64,000 nt of DNA. Source: Chryseobacterium herbae (lineage in GTDB: Bacteria; Bacteroidota; Bacteroidia; Flavobacteriales; Weeksellaceae). A program made the position numbers and the translations under genes. Below, piece by piece: positions 52,712-62,565 of the stretch (the first letter of the stretch is position 1; the number at the start of each line of letters is the position of its first letter). The notes beneath the pieces were generated by a model. The model had not been told where the DNA came from. It ran no database searches and saw only the letters and a program-made list of their open reading frames with translations. The DNA lies in contig NZ_JAOAMU010000003.1 in assembly GCF_025154075.1 (NCBI RefSeq), forward strand, positions 397,713 to 461,712, written 5' to 3'.

Positions 52712-53974
52712 ATGGAAACACGCGAAAAAATCATCATTATAGGAGGAGGATTTGCGGGGCTGCAGCTTGCAAAAACGTTAAATAACAAGAACAAAAAAGT
52801 AATCGTTCTGGACCGGGTGAATCATCATATGTTTCAGCCGCTTTTTTATCAGGTTGCGTGCGGGAGGATAGAACCTTCCAATATTTCCTTTCCTTTTCGG
52901 AAGATTTTTCAGCAATCCAGAAATACACAATTCCGTCTTACCGAAGTAAAAGAGATTGATCCGGCACACAACAGAGTGATCACGGACGAAGCTGAATTTA
53001 CCTATGATAAACTGATCATAGCCACCGGATGTAAAACGAATTTTTTCGGTAATAAAGATATGGAATCTAGAGCTTTCGGGATGAAAAATACCCAGGAAGC
53101 GATAGGAATCAGAAATCATATCCTGATGACCTTTGAAAAACTGATTCTTGAAAAAAGCAGAAGCGACGATGGTAACTGGAATATCGTTATTGTAGGAAGC
53201 GGACCCACCGGTGTGGAATTGGCAGGTGCTTTTGCTGAAATGAAAAAGGAAATTCTTCCGAGAGACTATCCTTACATGAATTTCGACCATCTTAAAATCA
53301 TTCTGGTAAGTTCCACCGAAAAACCTCTGGCTGTCATGAGCAGCGAGGCTCAGGAAAAGTCTGAAAAATATCTTAAGGATCTTGGCGTTACTTTCTTAAG
53401 CGGTGAGATCGTGACAGATTATGACGGCAACAAAGTTTACATGAAGAGCGGAAAAGATATTCCTTCCAATAATGTGATCTGGGCAGCGGGTGTTACGGGA
53501 AATGTGGTAGACGGATTTCCGGAAGAAAAATTAGTAAGAAACAGATACTTAGTAGATCGATTTAATAAAATAAAAGGTTACGACAATATTTATGCAGTCG
53601 GGGATATTGCCTATATGGAAACTCCAAAGTATCCGCAGGGACATCCGCAGGTAGCGAACGTAGCCATTAATCAAGCAAAAAATTTAGGGAAAAATTTTCT
53701 AAAGAAGAATGAAAGCGAGTGGACGGAGTACGAATATAAAGATCAGGGCTCTCTGGCAACTATCGGAAAACACAGAGCGGTAGTAGATCTTCCGTTCATC
53801 AAATTTCAGGGATTCCTGGCGTGGTATTTCTGGATGTTCCTTCACCTGATGCTGATTCTGAGTGTGAGAAATAAACTTGCAGTCTTTTTCAACTGGATGT
53901 GGAGCTACTTCAACAAAGATTCTTCTTTAAGATTAATTATTTCACCGAATAAGAAAAACGGAACATTACAATGA
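52712..53974 (+). CDS. ndh: Type II NADH dehydrogenase-like FAD oxidoreductase
   Basis: A 420-residue flavoenzyme. FAD-binding [16 protein letters not shown] and [21 protein letters not shown]-binding [20 protein letters not shown] and the late AVGDIAYM are typical of NDH-2. The C-terminal amphipathic or hydrophobic helix ([28 protein letters not shown]) would anchor it to the inner membrane face. Transfers electrons from NADH to menaquinone without proton pumping. Its stop overlaps the trmD start by 4 bp (ATGA). Confidence 0.92.
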   Translation: METREKIIIIGGGFAGLQLAKTLNNKNKKVIVLDRVNHHMFQPLFYQVACGRIEPSNISFPFRKIFQQSRNTQFRLTEVKEIDPAHNRVITDEAEFTYDKLIIATGCKTNFFGNKDMESRAFGMKNTQEAIGIRNHILMTFEKLILEKSRSDDGNWNIVIVGSGPTGVELAGAFAEMKKEILPRDYPYMNFDHLKIILVSSTEKPLAVMSSEAQEKSEKYLKDLGVTFLSGEIVTDYDGNKVYMKSGKDIPSNNVIWAAGVTGNVVDGFPEEKLVRNRYLVDRFNKIKGYDNIYAVGDIAYMETPKYPQGHPQVANVAINQAKNLGKNFLKKNESEWTEYEYKDQGSLATIGKHRAVVDLPFIKFQGFLAWYFWMFLHLMLILSVRNKLAVFFNWMWSYFNKDSSLRLIISPNKKNGTLQ

Positions 53975-54642
53975 GAATTGACATAATAAGCGTACTTCCT
54001 GAATTGATGGAAAGTCCGTTTCAGACTTCTATTTTAAGAAGAGCAATGGATAAAGGTTTGGTAGAAGTTCACTTTCATCAGCTGAGAGACTGGGCTATCA
54101 ATAAGCACAGACAAATAGATGATGAGCCTTACGGAGGCGGAGCAGGAATGGTGATGATGATAGAACCCATAGATAAATGCATCTCTGATCTTAAATCCCA
54201 GAGAGCCTATGACGAAGTGATTTACCTGACCCCGGACGGAGTCACCCTGAATCAGAAAATTGCCAATTCCCTTTCTATAAAAAATAACCTGATCTTTTTG
54301 TGTGGTCATTACAAAGGTATTGATCAGAGGGTTCGGGATCTTCACATTACTAAAGAAATTTCAATCGGAGATTATGTGCTTACAGGCGGAGAACTGGCGG
54401 CATGCGTTCTCGCGGATTCCATTATCAGACTGGTTCCCGGAGTATTAAATGATGAGCAGAGTGCCCTTACGGACAGTTTTCAGGATGATCTTCTCTCGCC
54501 GCCTATCTATACAAGACCTGAAGTTTATAAAGATTTAGAGGTGCCGAAAATACTTTTAAGCGGCAATTTTGCCAAAATTGAAGAATGGCGTCATGAAGAA
54601 GCTGTAAGGATTACTCAGGAAAAACGTCCGGATTTACTTTAA
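53971..54642 (+). CDS. trmD: tRNA (guanine-37-N1)-methyltransferase
   Basis: A 223-residue SPOUT methyltransferase making m1G37, which prevents +1 frameshifting. [48 protein letters not shown] and [28 protein letters not shown] are all diagnostic. Translation is probably coupled to ndh. The pairing with ndh rather than rplS/rimM is unlike the operon of many bacteria. Confidence 0.97.
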   Translation: MRIDIISVLPELMESPFQTSILRRAMDKGLVEVHFHQLRDWAINKHRQIDDEPYGGGAGMVMMIEPIDKCISDLKSQRAYDEVIYLTPDGVTLNQKIANSLSIKNNLIFLCGHYKGIDQRVRDLHITKEISIGDYVLTGGELAACVLADSIIRLVPGVLNDEQSALTDSFQDDLLSPPIYTRPEVYKDLEVPKILLSGNFAKIEEWRHEEAVRITQEKRPDLL

Positions 54643-54654
54643 AAATGATAAGTG

Positions 54655-54680
54655 AAATACTTTAAATCAGTATTTTTTTT
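54655..54680 (+). terminator. Terminator of trmD
   Basis: Stem AAATACT/AGTATTT extended by GTG/CAC around it, with eight Ts, just after the trmD stop. Confidence 0.75.
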
Positions 54681-54887
54681 CACCTATTTAAAAAGCTAAA
54701 AATAAAACGGAATAAGAATTGATGTAAAAATCAAAACAAGCGAAAATTATTAATTTAGATTTTAAATTTGACTATTATTTTCCTTATTTAAAGGGAAAAT
54801 AGATGTTGTTTTAATTTTTATTTTTGTTCTGATAATTTTAAATGCTTAATAATTTAGCCGTATAAAAGCTTTCTTGTTGATGTTTTT

Positions 54888-54913
54888 TATACAATAAGTA
54901 CATTTATTGTATA
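54888..54913. promoter_or_regulatory. Perfect 10-bp dyad TATACAATAA-n6-TTATTGTATA
   Basis: Exact inverted repeat with a 6-bp centre, about 105 bp upstream of the exonuclease-phosphatase gene. The shape suits a dimeric regulator, perhaps the Lrp-type protein encoded downstream. Confidence 0.5.
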
Positions 54914-55017
54914 ACATTAATGTAAAAATATTATAAATAAATTAACGGAATTTGAAAAAAAATAATAAATTTACAACGGAAAAGAAAGTGATAATTTTAA
55001 GATAGCAATTTGTGCAG

Positions 55018-55959
55018 ATGGAGATGTTCTCTTTTTACAATGTCGAAAATTTATTTTTACCTGATCCCAAACCAGCCCACAGATTAGATCCTACGAGATC
55101 GGGCTTGAAAAATTGGGACGAACAAAGATATAGGAACAAGCTTTTTAAAATATCACACGTTTTTCAACTGATGAAGGAGGAAAATGGCGTCCTCCCATTT
55201 TTAATTGGACTTTCAGAAGTCTCCGGAAGGAAAGTTTTGGAAGATCTGGTAGAAATGGAACCTTTTAACTCAGAATACGGGATTGTACATTACAATTCTA
55301 TGGATGAGAGAAAGGTGGATGTAGCCCTGCTATATGATAAAAGCAAAGTAGAAATCATAGATTCAGAAACTATTACTTTCTTCTTTGAAATTATAAATAA
55401 AAAAAACACAGAAAATTACGACACAACCAGAGACGTACTATTTTCTAAAATTAAATATAAAGGAACTGTTGTTAATGTTTTTATCGCCCATCTTCCCTCC
55501 AAGCGAGAAAAAGACGTTAACAAGCCAAAAAGAGACTTTATTCTTAATGAGATCCGTTCACGGATCTTGAGGATTGTACTTGAAGAAAAGGAACATGTGA
55601 TATTGTGCGGTGATTTTAACGAAAACCCGGATGATGAAAATTTAGTAAAAATTCTCTACGACAACGATCATGAGGAGGTATTGGTAAATCCTTTTCTAGA
55701 GTTGTTCTCTACAAGAAATTATTCTACTTTTCATTATAAGTCAGGTCTGCTTTATGATCAGATAATCATGTCAAAATCTCTCTTTGACAATGATGTTTTG
55801 AACTTTCAGAATGCTCAAATTTTTAATTCTGAAAAAATAAGCAGCCGGACAAGAAATTTTGAAGGACGACCCTTCCGAACCTATGCCGGTACACGGTATT
55901 TGGGCGGATACAGCGATCACTTTCCGGTTTTTGTGAAATTTGAAAAAACAAAAACATAA
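55018..55959 (+). CDS. Endonuclease/exonuclease/phosphatase family protein
   Basis: A protein of about 313 residues with the DNase I-like fold: FYNVENLF (Asn), GLSEVSGR (catalytic Glu), CGDFNENPDD (Asp and Asn) and GGYSDHFPVFVKF (terminal Asp-His). Mg-dependent hydrolysis of a phosphodiester or phosphoester is expected; substrate unknown. No signal peptide, so cytoplasmic. A GTG two codons upstream could also serve as start. It is followed 18 bp later by the Lrp gene. Confidence 0.87.
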   Translation: MEMFSFYNVENLFLPDPKPAHRLDPTRSGLKNWDEQRYRNKLFKISHVFQLMKEENGVLPFLIGLSEVSGRKVLEDLVEMEPFNSEYGIVHYNSMDERKVDVALLYDKSKVEIIDSETITFFFEIINKKNTENYDTTRDVLFSKIKYKGTVVNVFIAHLPSKREKDVNKPKRDFILNEIRSRILRIVLEEKEHVILCGDFNENPDDENLVKILYDNDHEEVLVNPFLELFSTRNYSTFHYKSGLLYDQIIMSKSLFDNDVLNFQNAQIFNSEKISSRTRNFEGRPFRTYAGTRYLGGYSDHFPVFVKFEKTKT

Positions 55960-55977
55960 ATAATAAAAAAGTAGAAA

Positions 55978-56448
55978 ATGAAAAATTCAAGCAACACAAG
56001 TTATCATTTAGATTCAATTGACAAGGAGATCATTTACATGCTGATGGATAACGCTAAAACATCGTTAGCCCACATCTCGAAGAATGTCGGAATTTCCACT
56101 ACGGCAGTCCATCAGAGAATCAAAAAACTGGAGCATGCCGGAGTTATTGAAAACTCCATTTCTTTCCTTAATCCTAAAAAAATAGGATACAAAGTAATCT
56201 CGTATATCGGCGTATTTTTAGATCAGCCAAGCCATTATCAGGAGGTTGTAAAATCTCTGCATGATGTAAACGAGGTAGTAGAAGCCCATTATACCACCGG
56301 GAACTATACCATATTCTTAAAAGTTCTTTGCAAAGACAACGACCATCTGATGCAGATTCTTAACAAACTTCAGAAGTTTAAAGGGGTGACAAGAACGGAA
56401 ACTTTCATATCTTTGGAACAAGGTATTTACAGACAACTGAAAGTATAA
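55978..56448 (+). CDS. Lrp/AsnC-family transcriptional regulator
   Basis: A 156-residue regulator. N-terminal HTH (LDSIDKEIIYMLMDNAKTSLAHISKNVGISTTAVHQRIKKLEHAGVIENS) and a C-terminal RAM ligand-binding domain (YKVISYIGVFLD ... VVEAHYTTGNYTIFLKVLCKDNDHLMQIL). Family members bind amino acids and form octamers. It sits between the nuclease and deoC with gaps of 18 and 5 bp, so all three are probably one operon. Confidence 0.94.
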   Translation: MKNSSNTSYHLDSIDKEIIYMLMDNAKTSLAHISKNVGISTTAVHQRIKKLEHAGVIENSISFLNPKKIGYKVISYIGVFLDQPSHYQEVVKSLHDVNEVVEAHYTTGNYTIFLKVLCKDNDHLMQILNKLQKFKGVTRTETFISLEQGIYRQLKV

Positions 56449-56453
56449 CGATT

Positions 56454-57197
56454 ATGAACATTGCCCAATATTTGGATTCAACTTATTTGAAAACACCTGC
56501 GCAGTCAGGAATCTCAAACGAAGAAACATTACAATTAGATAAGGAACTTGCGCAGGAAGCGATTGACAACGGTATTTTTGCCGTGATGATTCGTCCGGAT
56601 TATGTAGAGGATATCAAAAAGTATATTCAGGAAAGAAATTCAAATGTTGCGGTAGGAACCGTAATAGGTTTTCATGAAGGAACCTATTCTATTGACGAAA
56701 AGCTTGCGGAAGCTTCGAAAGCAATTGAGGACGGAGCCGATGAACTGGATTTTGTGATTAATTACAGTGCCTATCTTAAAGGAGATTCGGACCTGGTAAA
56801 AAAAGAGTTTGTACAATGCACTCAGTTGGGATTGCAGCATAAAAAAGTGGTTAAATGGATCATTGAAATTGCAGCACTTACCGATGAGCAGATAGCAGAT
56901 ATAACCAAAAATATTTCAAACTGGGCTGAAGAGAATTTCTCTGAGAATGAGCTCCCGAATATTTTTGTAAAATCTTCTACAGGCTTTTACCAGACTGAAG
57001 GTGGAAAACCCAACGGAGCAACATTTGAAGGCATTAAAATCATGCTGGATAATGCAGGAAAACTACCTGTAAAAGCTGCCGGAGGTGTAAGAACCCCTGA
57101 AGATGCTGAAAAAATGATCAGCATGGGAGTGAAAAGAATTGGAACTTCCTCAGCACTGGCATTGATTAAAAACGAATCCTCATCAGGAAGTTATTAA
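56454..57197 (+). CDS. deoC: Deoxyribose-phosphate aldolase
   Basis: A 247-residue class I aldolase cleaving 2-deoxyribose-5-phosphate to glyceraldehyde-3-phosphate and acetaldehyde. ADELDFVINYSAYLKGD, the FVKSSTGFYQTEGG segment (Schiff-base Lys) and VKAAGGVRTPEDA (second Lys) are present. Last gene of the nuclease-lrp-deoC unit, which fits use of DNA breakdown products (inference). Confidence 0.96.
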   Translation: MNIAQYLDSTYLKTPAQSGISNEETLQLDKELAQEAIDNGIFAVMIRPDYVEDIKKYIQERNSNVAVGTVIGFHEGTYSIDEKLAEASKAIEDGADELDFVINYSAYLKGDSDLVKKEFVQCTQLGLQHKKVVKWIIEIAALTDEQIADITKNISNWAEENFSENELPNIFVKSSTGFYQTEGGKPNGATFEGIKIMLDNAGKLPVKAAGGVRTPEDAEKMISMGVKRIGTSSALALIKNESSSGSY

Positions 57198-57202
57198 AAC
57201 AT

Positions 57203-57236
57203 AAAAAAAACCATCAAAATCTTGATGGTTTTTTTA
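57203..57236. terminator. Bidirectional terminator
   Basis: Stem AAAACCATCAA/TTGATGGTTTT with loop AATC and A/T-runs on both sides, between deoC and the convergent dus gene. Confidence 0.93.
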
Positions 57237-57237
57237 T

Positions 57238-58233
57238 TTATACCTGTGCCTGATATTCTTCGTAGAATTGCTGTGTTTCTTTGATTAACACATCCATTTC
57301 TTCCAAAGTATACACCTCAAGGAATTTTTTTCTGAATTCTTTGAAATGAGGTACTCCACGGAAATAATTGCTGTAATGCTGTCTCATTTCGATAAGCCCC
57401 AGCTTTTCTCCTTTCCATTCTGCACTCCATTCTGCATGTTGACGTACTGCCAAAAGACGGTCTGAAATAACCGGTTCCGGAAGATGTTCCCCCGTTTTAA
57501 AGAAATGTTTGATCTCGTTAAATATCCATGGATAACCAATCGCGGCACGACCGATCATAATTCCGTCGCACGCATATTTCTGTTTGTATTCAAGAGCTTT
57601 TTCCGGAGAATCGATATCACCGTTTCCGAAAATAGGAATCTCAATGTTAGGATTTTGCTTAATTCTTGAAATATGTTCCCAGTCCGCTTCTCCCTTGTAC
57701 ATTTGGGCGCGGGTTCTGGCGTGTATTGTTAATGCTTTGATACCTGTTTCCTGTAAACGCTCTGCCACTTCATCGATATTGATGCTGGTACTGTCCCATC
57801 CTAAACGGGTCTTAACCGTTACAGGCAGGTGAGTAGAGGTTACAACGGCTTTGGTAAGGCGAACCATGAGGTCAATATCCTTAAGAACTCCTGCTCCTGC
57901 TCCTTTGCACACTACTTTTTTTACAGGACATCCGAAATTAATGTCTACCAGATCCGGGTTTACCGTCTCTACAATTCTTGCAGACATCGCCATTGCTTCC
58001 TCATCTCCACCGAAAATCTGGATTCCGACCGGTCTTTCGTAATCGAAAATATCCAGCTTCTTACGGCTCTTCATCGCATCACGAATCAGGCCTTCAGAAG
58101 AAATAAATTCTGAATACATCATATCTGCCCCATGCATCTTGCACAGTCGTCTAAACGGTGGATCACTTACATCTTCCATCGGAGCCAGCAAAAGCGGAAA
58201 TTCCGGCAGTTCTATATTGCCTATTTTTACCAT
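57238..58233 (-). CDS. dusB: tRNA-dihydrouridine synthase (DusB type)
   Basis: A 331-residue FMN enzyme reducing uridine in the tRNA D loop. LAPMEDVSDPPFRRLC, DINFGCPVKKVVCKGAGAGVL (catalytic C109), VKTRLGWD, IHARTRAQMYKGEADW and GNGDIDSPEKA are diagnostic. Length typical of DusB. Its upstream region (58234-58295) is short and contains the terminator of the preceding minus-strand gene. Confidence 0.94.
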   Translation of the reverse strand: MVKIGNIELPEFPLLLAPMEDVSDPPFRRLCKMHGADMMYSEFISSEGLIRDAMKSRKKLDIFDYERPVGIQIFGGDEEAMAMSARIVETVNPDLVDINFGCPVKKVVCKGAGAGVLKDIDLMVRLTKAVVTSTHLPVTVKTRLGWDSTSINIDEVAERLQETGIKALTIHARTRAQMYKGEADWEHISRIKQNPNIEIPIFGNGDIDSPEKALEYKQKYACDGIMIGRAAIGYPWIFNEIKHFFKTGEHLPEPVISDRLLAVRQHAEWSAEWKGEKLGLIEMRQHYSNYFRGVPHFKEFRKKFLEVYTLEEMDVLIKETQQFYEEYQAQV

Positions 58234-58294
58234 GCGGCAAATTTACGAAAAATACAAAAGATATAATCTATCGGTTTATTTCATAAAAAAAAAT

Positions 58295-58319
58295 AAAAAC
58301 CCGATCACGATCGGGTTTT
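58295..58319 (-). terminator. Terminator of the lipoprotein gene
   Basis: Perfect stem AAAACCCGATC/GATCGGGTTTT with a 2-nt centre and A-run on the plus strand. Confidence 0.85.
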
Positions 58320-58343
58320 ATATGAATGATTATTTATTACTCA

Positions 58344-59018
58344 TTATTGTTGGTATCTAACATTCATTCTGATAAACTTAAATCCAGGTATGCACAGTAA
58401 TGCATCGGTATATACCTGAACTGCTTTTATTTTGGATGGCAGTAAATTATTGTTTTGCAGATTCTGTTTAAAACCATGCAACACGGTATTCGCTGCATCA
58501 TTTGACATGAAACCTGGCTGATTAGGATCACTGTTGAACATATCCCCATATACTGCTGCATTGTCAGAATTCTGTCCTATGATAAAATACATTTCTGAAA
58601 GGTTTGAACTGTTGGTGTTTGCGTATTCAGTCTGTGCCGCCATATTATTGCCGTAGATCAGCTGAATAAAATTAGGAGTTGTCCCGAATGAAATAAAAAC
58701 ATTATCGAGAACGAATTTTGATAATGTCGTCTGATTTCTTCCAAACAGAGCTGTATAATCTCTATACGCAACACTGTAATTGCTGATATATGGGTAATTG
58801 GGATTCACGAAAATTGGATTCATAGAACCTCCGCCACCAGCGCACGTAACATTTTTATTGGCTATTGAAGAAAGCGTGGCTCCTGTATTTTTTGATGCTG
58901 AATTTTTCGAAACTTCAGTTTTTGATACCTGATCCGGGTTTTGAAGATCCGCCATTTCATTGGTATCACATGATGATAAAATAAACAAAGTTGTCACTGC
59001 TAAAAGTAGATTTTTCAT
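58344..59018 (-). CDS. Hypothetical lipoprotein
   Basis: A 224-residue protein with lipoprotein signal MKNLLLAVTTLFILSSCDTNE (lipobox LSSC), a low-complexity Ser/Lys/Asn linker (25-55), then a globular part (NPNYPYISNYSVAYRDYTALFGRNQTTLSKFVLDNVFISFG ...). No family recognised. Outer-membrane or periplasmic location expected. Its own terminator. Confidence 0.7.
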   Translation of the reverse strand: MKNLLLAVTTLFILSSCDTNEMADLQNPDQVSKTEVSKNSASKNTGATLSSIANKNVTCAGGGGSMNPIFVNPNYPYISNYSVAYRDYTALFGRNQTTLSKFVLDNVFISFGTTPNFIQLIYGNNMAAQTEYANTNSSNLSEMYFIIGQNSDNAAVYGDMFNSDPNQPGFMSNDAANTVLHGFKQNLQNNNLLPSKIKAVQVYTDALLCIPGFKFIRMNVRYQQ

Positions 59019-59188
59019 AAAAATTAATTTTTCACCAAATATAGATTTTTATTTAATAATTGCTGAATTTATATAAATTAATTTTTTATAATGAATTTAT
59101 TAATGATAATCAAGAGTGTTTTTGATTGAATGGTGTCAATTTTCTATTCTGATTTAGAAATTAGTAATGTGATGAGAAGTATTGAAAA

Positions 59189-62100
59189 TTAGAAACTGGC
59201 TTTCACCTGCATACTTCCGATATGAATGGTTCGTTCTCCGGAATTCCTTCCCTCGTAATTTAAATTAAGCTGAAGGAAAGAGTTGATCGCTTGCTGAATA
59301 AAAACACTCCAAACCTGATTTTTCCCAGGCTTAAGGCCGTCCAGCATCTGGTTTCCGACAATACTGAAATTGTTTCCTGTGAAATTGTTGTTGATAAAAG
59401 AAAAATTCCCTCTGATCGAAGTTTTCTTGCGTTCCCACTGAATCGTTCCGGTAATATCAAAAGCCTTCAGTAATTCTTCACCATCGATTCTCTTTTTCTG
59501 ACGGTACGCAGAAGAAAGCTCAGCCTGAATGGCATCTGTAAATTTATAAGTTGCTTTCGGTTTCGTTTCCATGTTATTCAGACGGTAATCCCTTGTGGCA
59601 AAAAGCTGGGATGAGTTTTTGAGATCGTGGACGGAATTTTCCCAATCGACCCTGAATTCCTTATTAAACCAGTAGCCGACATTCACGAAGTGAGACGTTT
59701 GCTGGCGTTCCTCATTACTGAAATTGGCATTGATGAGATTATCGTTGGTAATGAAACGGTAATTTCCGTTCCAGCCTGATTTTTCAGTTGGATTGAACTG
59801 TACGGAAGCTAGAATATTCTGGTTTTTGAGGATCTGGTCGCTGTTTTTTTCAAAAGGATTCAATACCAGAACCTTGTCTTTTTTATAGAATGAGTTTTGT
59901 GAATTTAACGAAACATTAAAATTCCAACGCTTTAAAAATCCATTTTCAGAATTGAAAACAATCGCCGGATTGACAAATAATGCCAGCTGGATTTTATTTT
60001 TATTGGAAGGAATATAGCGTACCGAATTGGTGTAAATCCTGATATACTGTGCTAAGTCGGAATATTCTGCAATTTCGAATTCATCAAGTTGCTGGATGCC
60101 ATCTCCGTTGTAATCCGTCCATTTATAAACACCCTGTCCGTCCGTTACTTTTAGGTATTGGAATTCCCGCTGTGCTTCCTGCCCGTTTCCTAGCTCATAA
60201 AAAGCCTGCAGACGCATCCCGTTTCTGAATAACTGCTGGTTATACAATATATTCCCGACAACAAAGTCATTATTTCGGCTCACATCACCTTCATTGCTTT
60301 GATAGAAAAATTTTCTGTAGTGTACCAAAACATTTAAAGTCGTTTTCTCGGTTTTAATCAGCTGACTTTCCGCCATGATCCCCAGAATGTTGTTCATGTT
60401 CTCAAGCCTGTTGTTTCGCACAGAGTCATTGTCCCTCATATATACTTTGGCCAGCAATTTTGTACGCGTACTGTCCCCGATTTTTTTCTGTACAAAAAGC
60501 TCTTTCCAGCTGAAACTGGTGACATCCATGAGTTGTGTATCGTTATACTTTTTCTCATTATGCTCCATGCTTCCTCCGAAAGCCCAGCTTCCTTTCTTAC
60601 CGGTAAATTCTGTAGAAACTCCACCTCTGATGAATTTAGTGTCCTGAAGGGTAGCGTTCGTATTCAGGTAAGATAAATTTCCTTTTGTGAAGAACTTTCC
60701 GGTGATCCAGCCAAAATCCAGGTCATTTTTTATCCCTTTGTAGGTATCCTGCTCATCCAGATAATTGATTCTGTAGTTCAACGTGGATTTATTGTTCCAT
60801 TTATTTAAAAAGCTGAATGTAAATCTGTTTTGAGTTCGCTGGCTGAATTCCTGTATTAAGTTAAAGTCTCTTGAGAATTCCACATCATTGATACGGTCTA
60901 AAATATGGAACTGTTTATCGATGTACTGGTATTCGAAACTTGGAGTTCCTTTCCATTTGCTTTTTGTAAAAGTTTTATTTCCGAAAACACGCCATGCATA
61001 TCCCATATTCTGGGCAGCATCTTTTGAGGAGAAAAGGTTAAGGTCGTAATTACTTAGGGAGAAATCGGCGCCTATTTTTCCTTCTTTTAAAAGATATTCG
61101 GAATTCACTGAATACACCTGTGATTTCTGGGGTGAAGGAAGTTTTCTTACCGCTTTGTAATCACCCATATTATTTCCTACATATTCAAAAACACGTCCGT
61201 TATTTGTAGTCTGTGTAATTTTATAATTGCCTTTATTGACCCCGAAATAAGTAAAAGATACCTGATAAAGTGTTTCATTCTGATCTGTGGAAAATTCATA
61301 GAAATTTCCTGCAGAATTCAGTTTGTACAGGATTTTATTCACATCGTATGCGGTAACCACCCCTGATGGAGCATACATTAAATCAGGGTTATTTCCGGCG
61401 TCTGCCAGAATCTGTTCGTCTTCTTTAGAAAGATTGAGAGCGAGAGGAGCGTTTTTATTGTCATTTTCCATGAACCAATTCAAACCCACTTTAAATTTTT
61501 CCCTTTGATGCTCAACTTTTCCGGTAAATAAATATCTTGAATAATTTCTGTTCGTATAGTTATAGGAGATTGTAATGAAATTCTGCTGGAAAATCGGTCG
61601 GAAACTGGTAAATGTTACTTCTCCCGTATTATAGTTGATGGTATAATCTTGATTTTCCCCGCGTTTCATCAAAATACCGTCTATAAATACCTGCTCAGAA
61701 CCGGAAATAAGCGTTATGAATTGTTCGCCATTCTTACCCGTCAGTCGGTAAGGTCCCTGGTTGCCTTCTACCCCTTGAAAACGAATCCTGTGAAATTCAC
61801 TTCGGGCCACACCCATGGAAATATCTACAAACGTTTTGTTTTCATCTCCAAACTCGGTCTGGAACTCAAGCCCCATGCTTCGTCGCTGGAATTTTGCAAA
61901 ATAGGTTTTGGCTTCCACAAGATCAAGATGTCCGGCTCTGAGGATGGATTTATCCTTAATATTAAGCTGCATGTAAATCTTGTCGAATTCTTCCAGGGTT
62001 TGTGTATAGCCATCAGCCTGAATAGGCAGGTTGTGATCCGAGATACTGGCTAAAATAGTAACATCCTTTGAAAGACGACCGGAGATCTGAAGGTCCATAG

Positions 62101-62416
62101 AACTCTGTACAGACTGCCCCTGGTTGTTACCGAAAGTAATCCCACGGATAATGGAGCCTTTTGAATTCAGTTCCCCTAAAAATCTTTTCTTATCGTTTTT
62201 GGCAAGTACAGCTTCGTCTACGATTATTTTGTTATTGGTTCTTACGAAATCAAGAGTGTCCTTCGCAAAAATGTCCTGTTCAAATCTTGCGGCAAGAATA
62301 CTGTCTTTCTTGATACTGTCCTTCGGAATGTTTGGATTTTTCCACGAAAATATTTGTGCATGAGCCGAAAATATGCCCATGAAAAATAAACCGATCAGAA
62401 GAAAAAAATTGCGCAA
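59189..62416 (-). CDS. Very large outer-membrane beta-barrel protein, SprA-like N-terminus
   Basis: A 1,075-residue protein with signal peptide (MRNFFLLIGLFFMGIFSAHAQ). The N-terminal part (GSIIRGITFGNNQGQSVQSSMDLQISGRLSKDVTILASISDHNLPIQ) resembles the start of SprA, the T9SS translocon barrel, as does FIDGILMKRGENQDYTINYNTGEVTF. From about residue 280 to the end, repeated strands with alternating aromatic residues suggest a large barrel. SprA itself is over 2,000 residues, so this is a shorter relative at most. A role in surface protein export or gliding is speculative. Confidence 0.65.
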   Translation of the reverse strand: MRNFFLLIGLFFMGIFSAHAQIFSWKNPNIPKDSIKKDSILAARFEQDIFAKDTLDFVRTNNKIIVDEAVLAKNDKKRFLGELNSKGSIIRGITFGNNQGQSVQSSMDLQISGRLSKDVTILASISDHNLPIQADGYTQTLEEFDKIYMQLNIKDKSILRAGHLDLVEAKTYFAKFQRRSMGLEFQTEFGDENKTFVDISMGVARSEFHRIRFQGVEGNQGPYRLTGKNGEQFITLISGSEQVFIDGILMKRGENQDYTINYNTGEVTFTSFRPIFQQNFITISYNYTNRNYSRYLFTGKVEHQREKFKVGLNWFMENDNKNAPLALNLSKEDEQILADAGNNPDLMYAPSGVVTAYDVNKILYKLNSAGNFYEFSTDQNETLYQVSFTYFGVNKGNYKITQTTNNGRVFEYVGNNMGDYKAVRKLPSPQKSQVYSVNSEYLLKEGKIGADFSLSNYDLNLFSSKDAAQNMGYAWRVFGNKTFTKSKWKGTPSFEYQYIDKQFHILDRINDVEFSRDFNLIQEFSQRTQNRFTFSFLNKWNNKSTLNYRINYLDEQDTYKGIKNDLDFGWITGKFFTKGNLSYLNTNATLQDTKFIRGGVSTEFTGKKGSWAFGGSMEHNEKKYNDTQLMDVTSFSWKELFVQKKIGDSTRTKLLAKVYMRDNDSVRNNRLENMNNILGIMAESQLIKTEKTTLNVLVHYRKFFYQSNEGDVSRNNDFVVGNILYNQQLFRNGMRLQAFYELGNGQEAQREFQYLKVTDGQGVYKWTDYNGDGIQQLDEFEIAEYSDLAQYIRIYTNSVRYIPSNKNKIQLALFVNPAIVFNSENGFLKRWNFNVSLNSQNSFYKKDKVLVLNPFEKNSDQILKNQNILASVQFNPTEKSGWNGNYRFITNDNLINANFSNEERQQTSHFVNVGYWFNKEFRVDWENSVHDLKNSSQLFATRDYRLNNMETKPKATYKFTDAIQAELSSAYRQKKRIDGEELLKAFDITGTIQWERKKTSIRGNFSFINNNFTGNNFSIVGNQMLDGLKPGKNQVWSVFIQQAINSFLQLNLNYEGRNSGERTIHIGSMQVKASF

Positions 62417-62565
62417 GTCGTTAAAAATAATTCGTAAAAATAACTAAAAAATGTTAATAGTTAGGGTTTTAGCATTATTAACAAAAAATTAACCTAATTA
62501 TTGTATAGGGCGAAAAAAATCAAGTAATTTAGCCACGGAAATTATTAATTATTAAATTTTAAATC

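Larger units (their letters stand above)
54643..55017. other. AT-rich spacer with a dyad operator candidate
   Basis: No gene. It contains the trmD terminator, a very AT-rich stretch and the TATACAATAA dyad described separately. The start of the next transcript lies at its right end. Confidence 0.6.
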
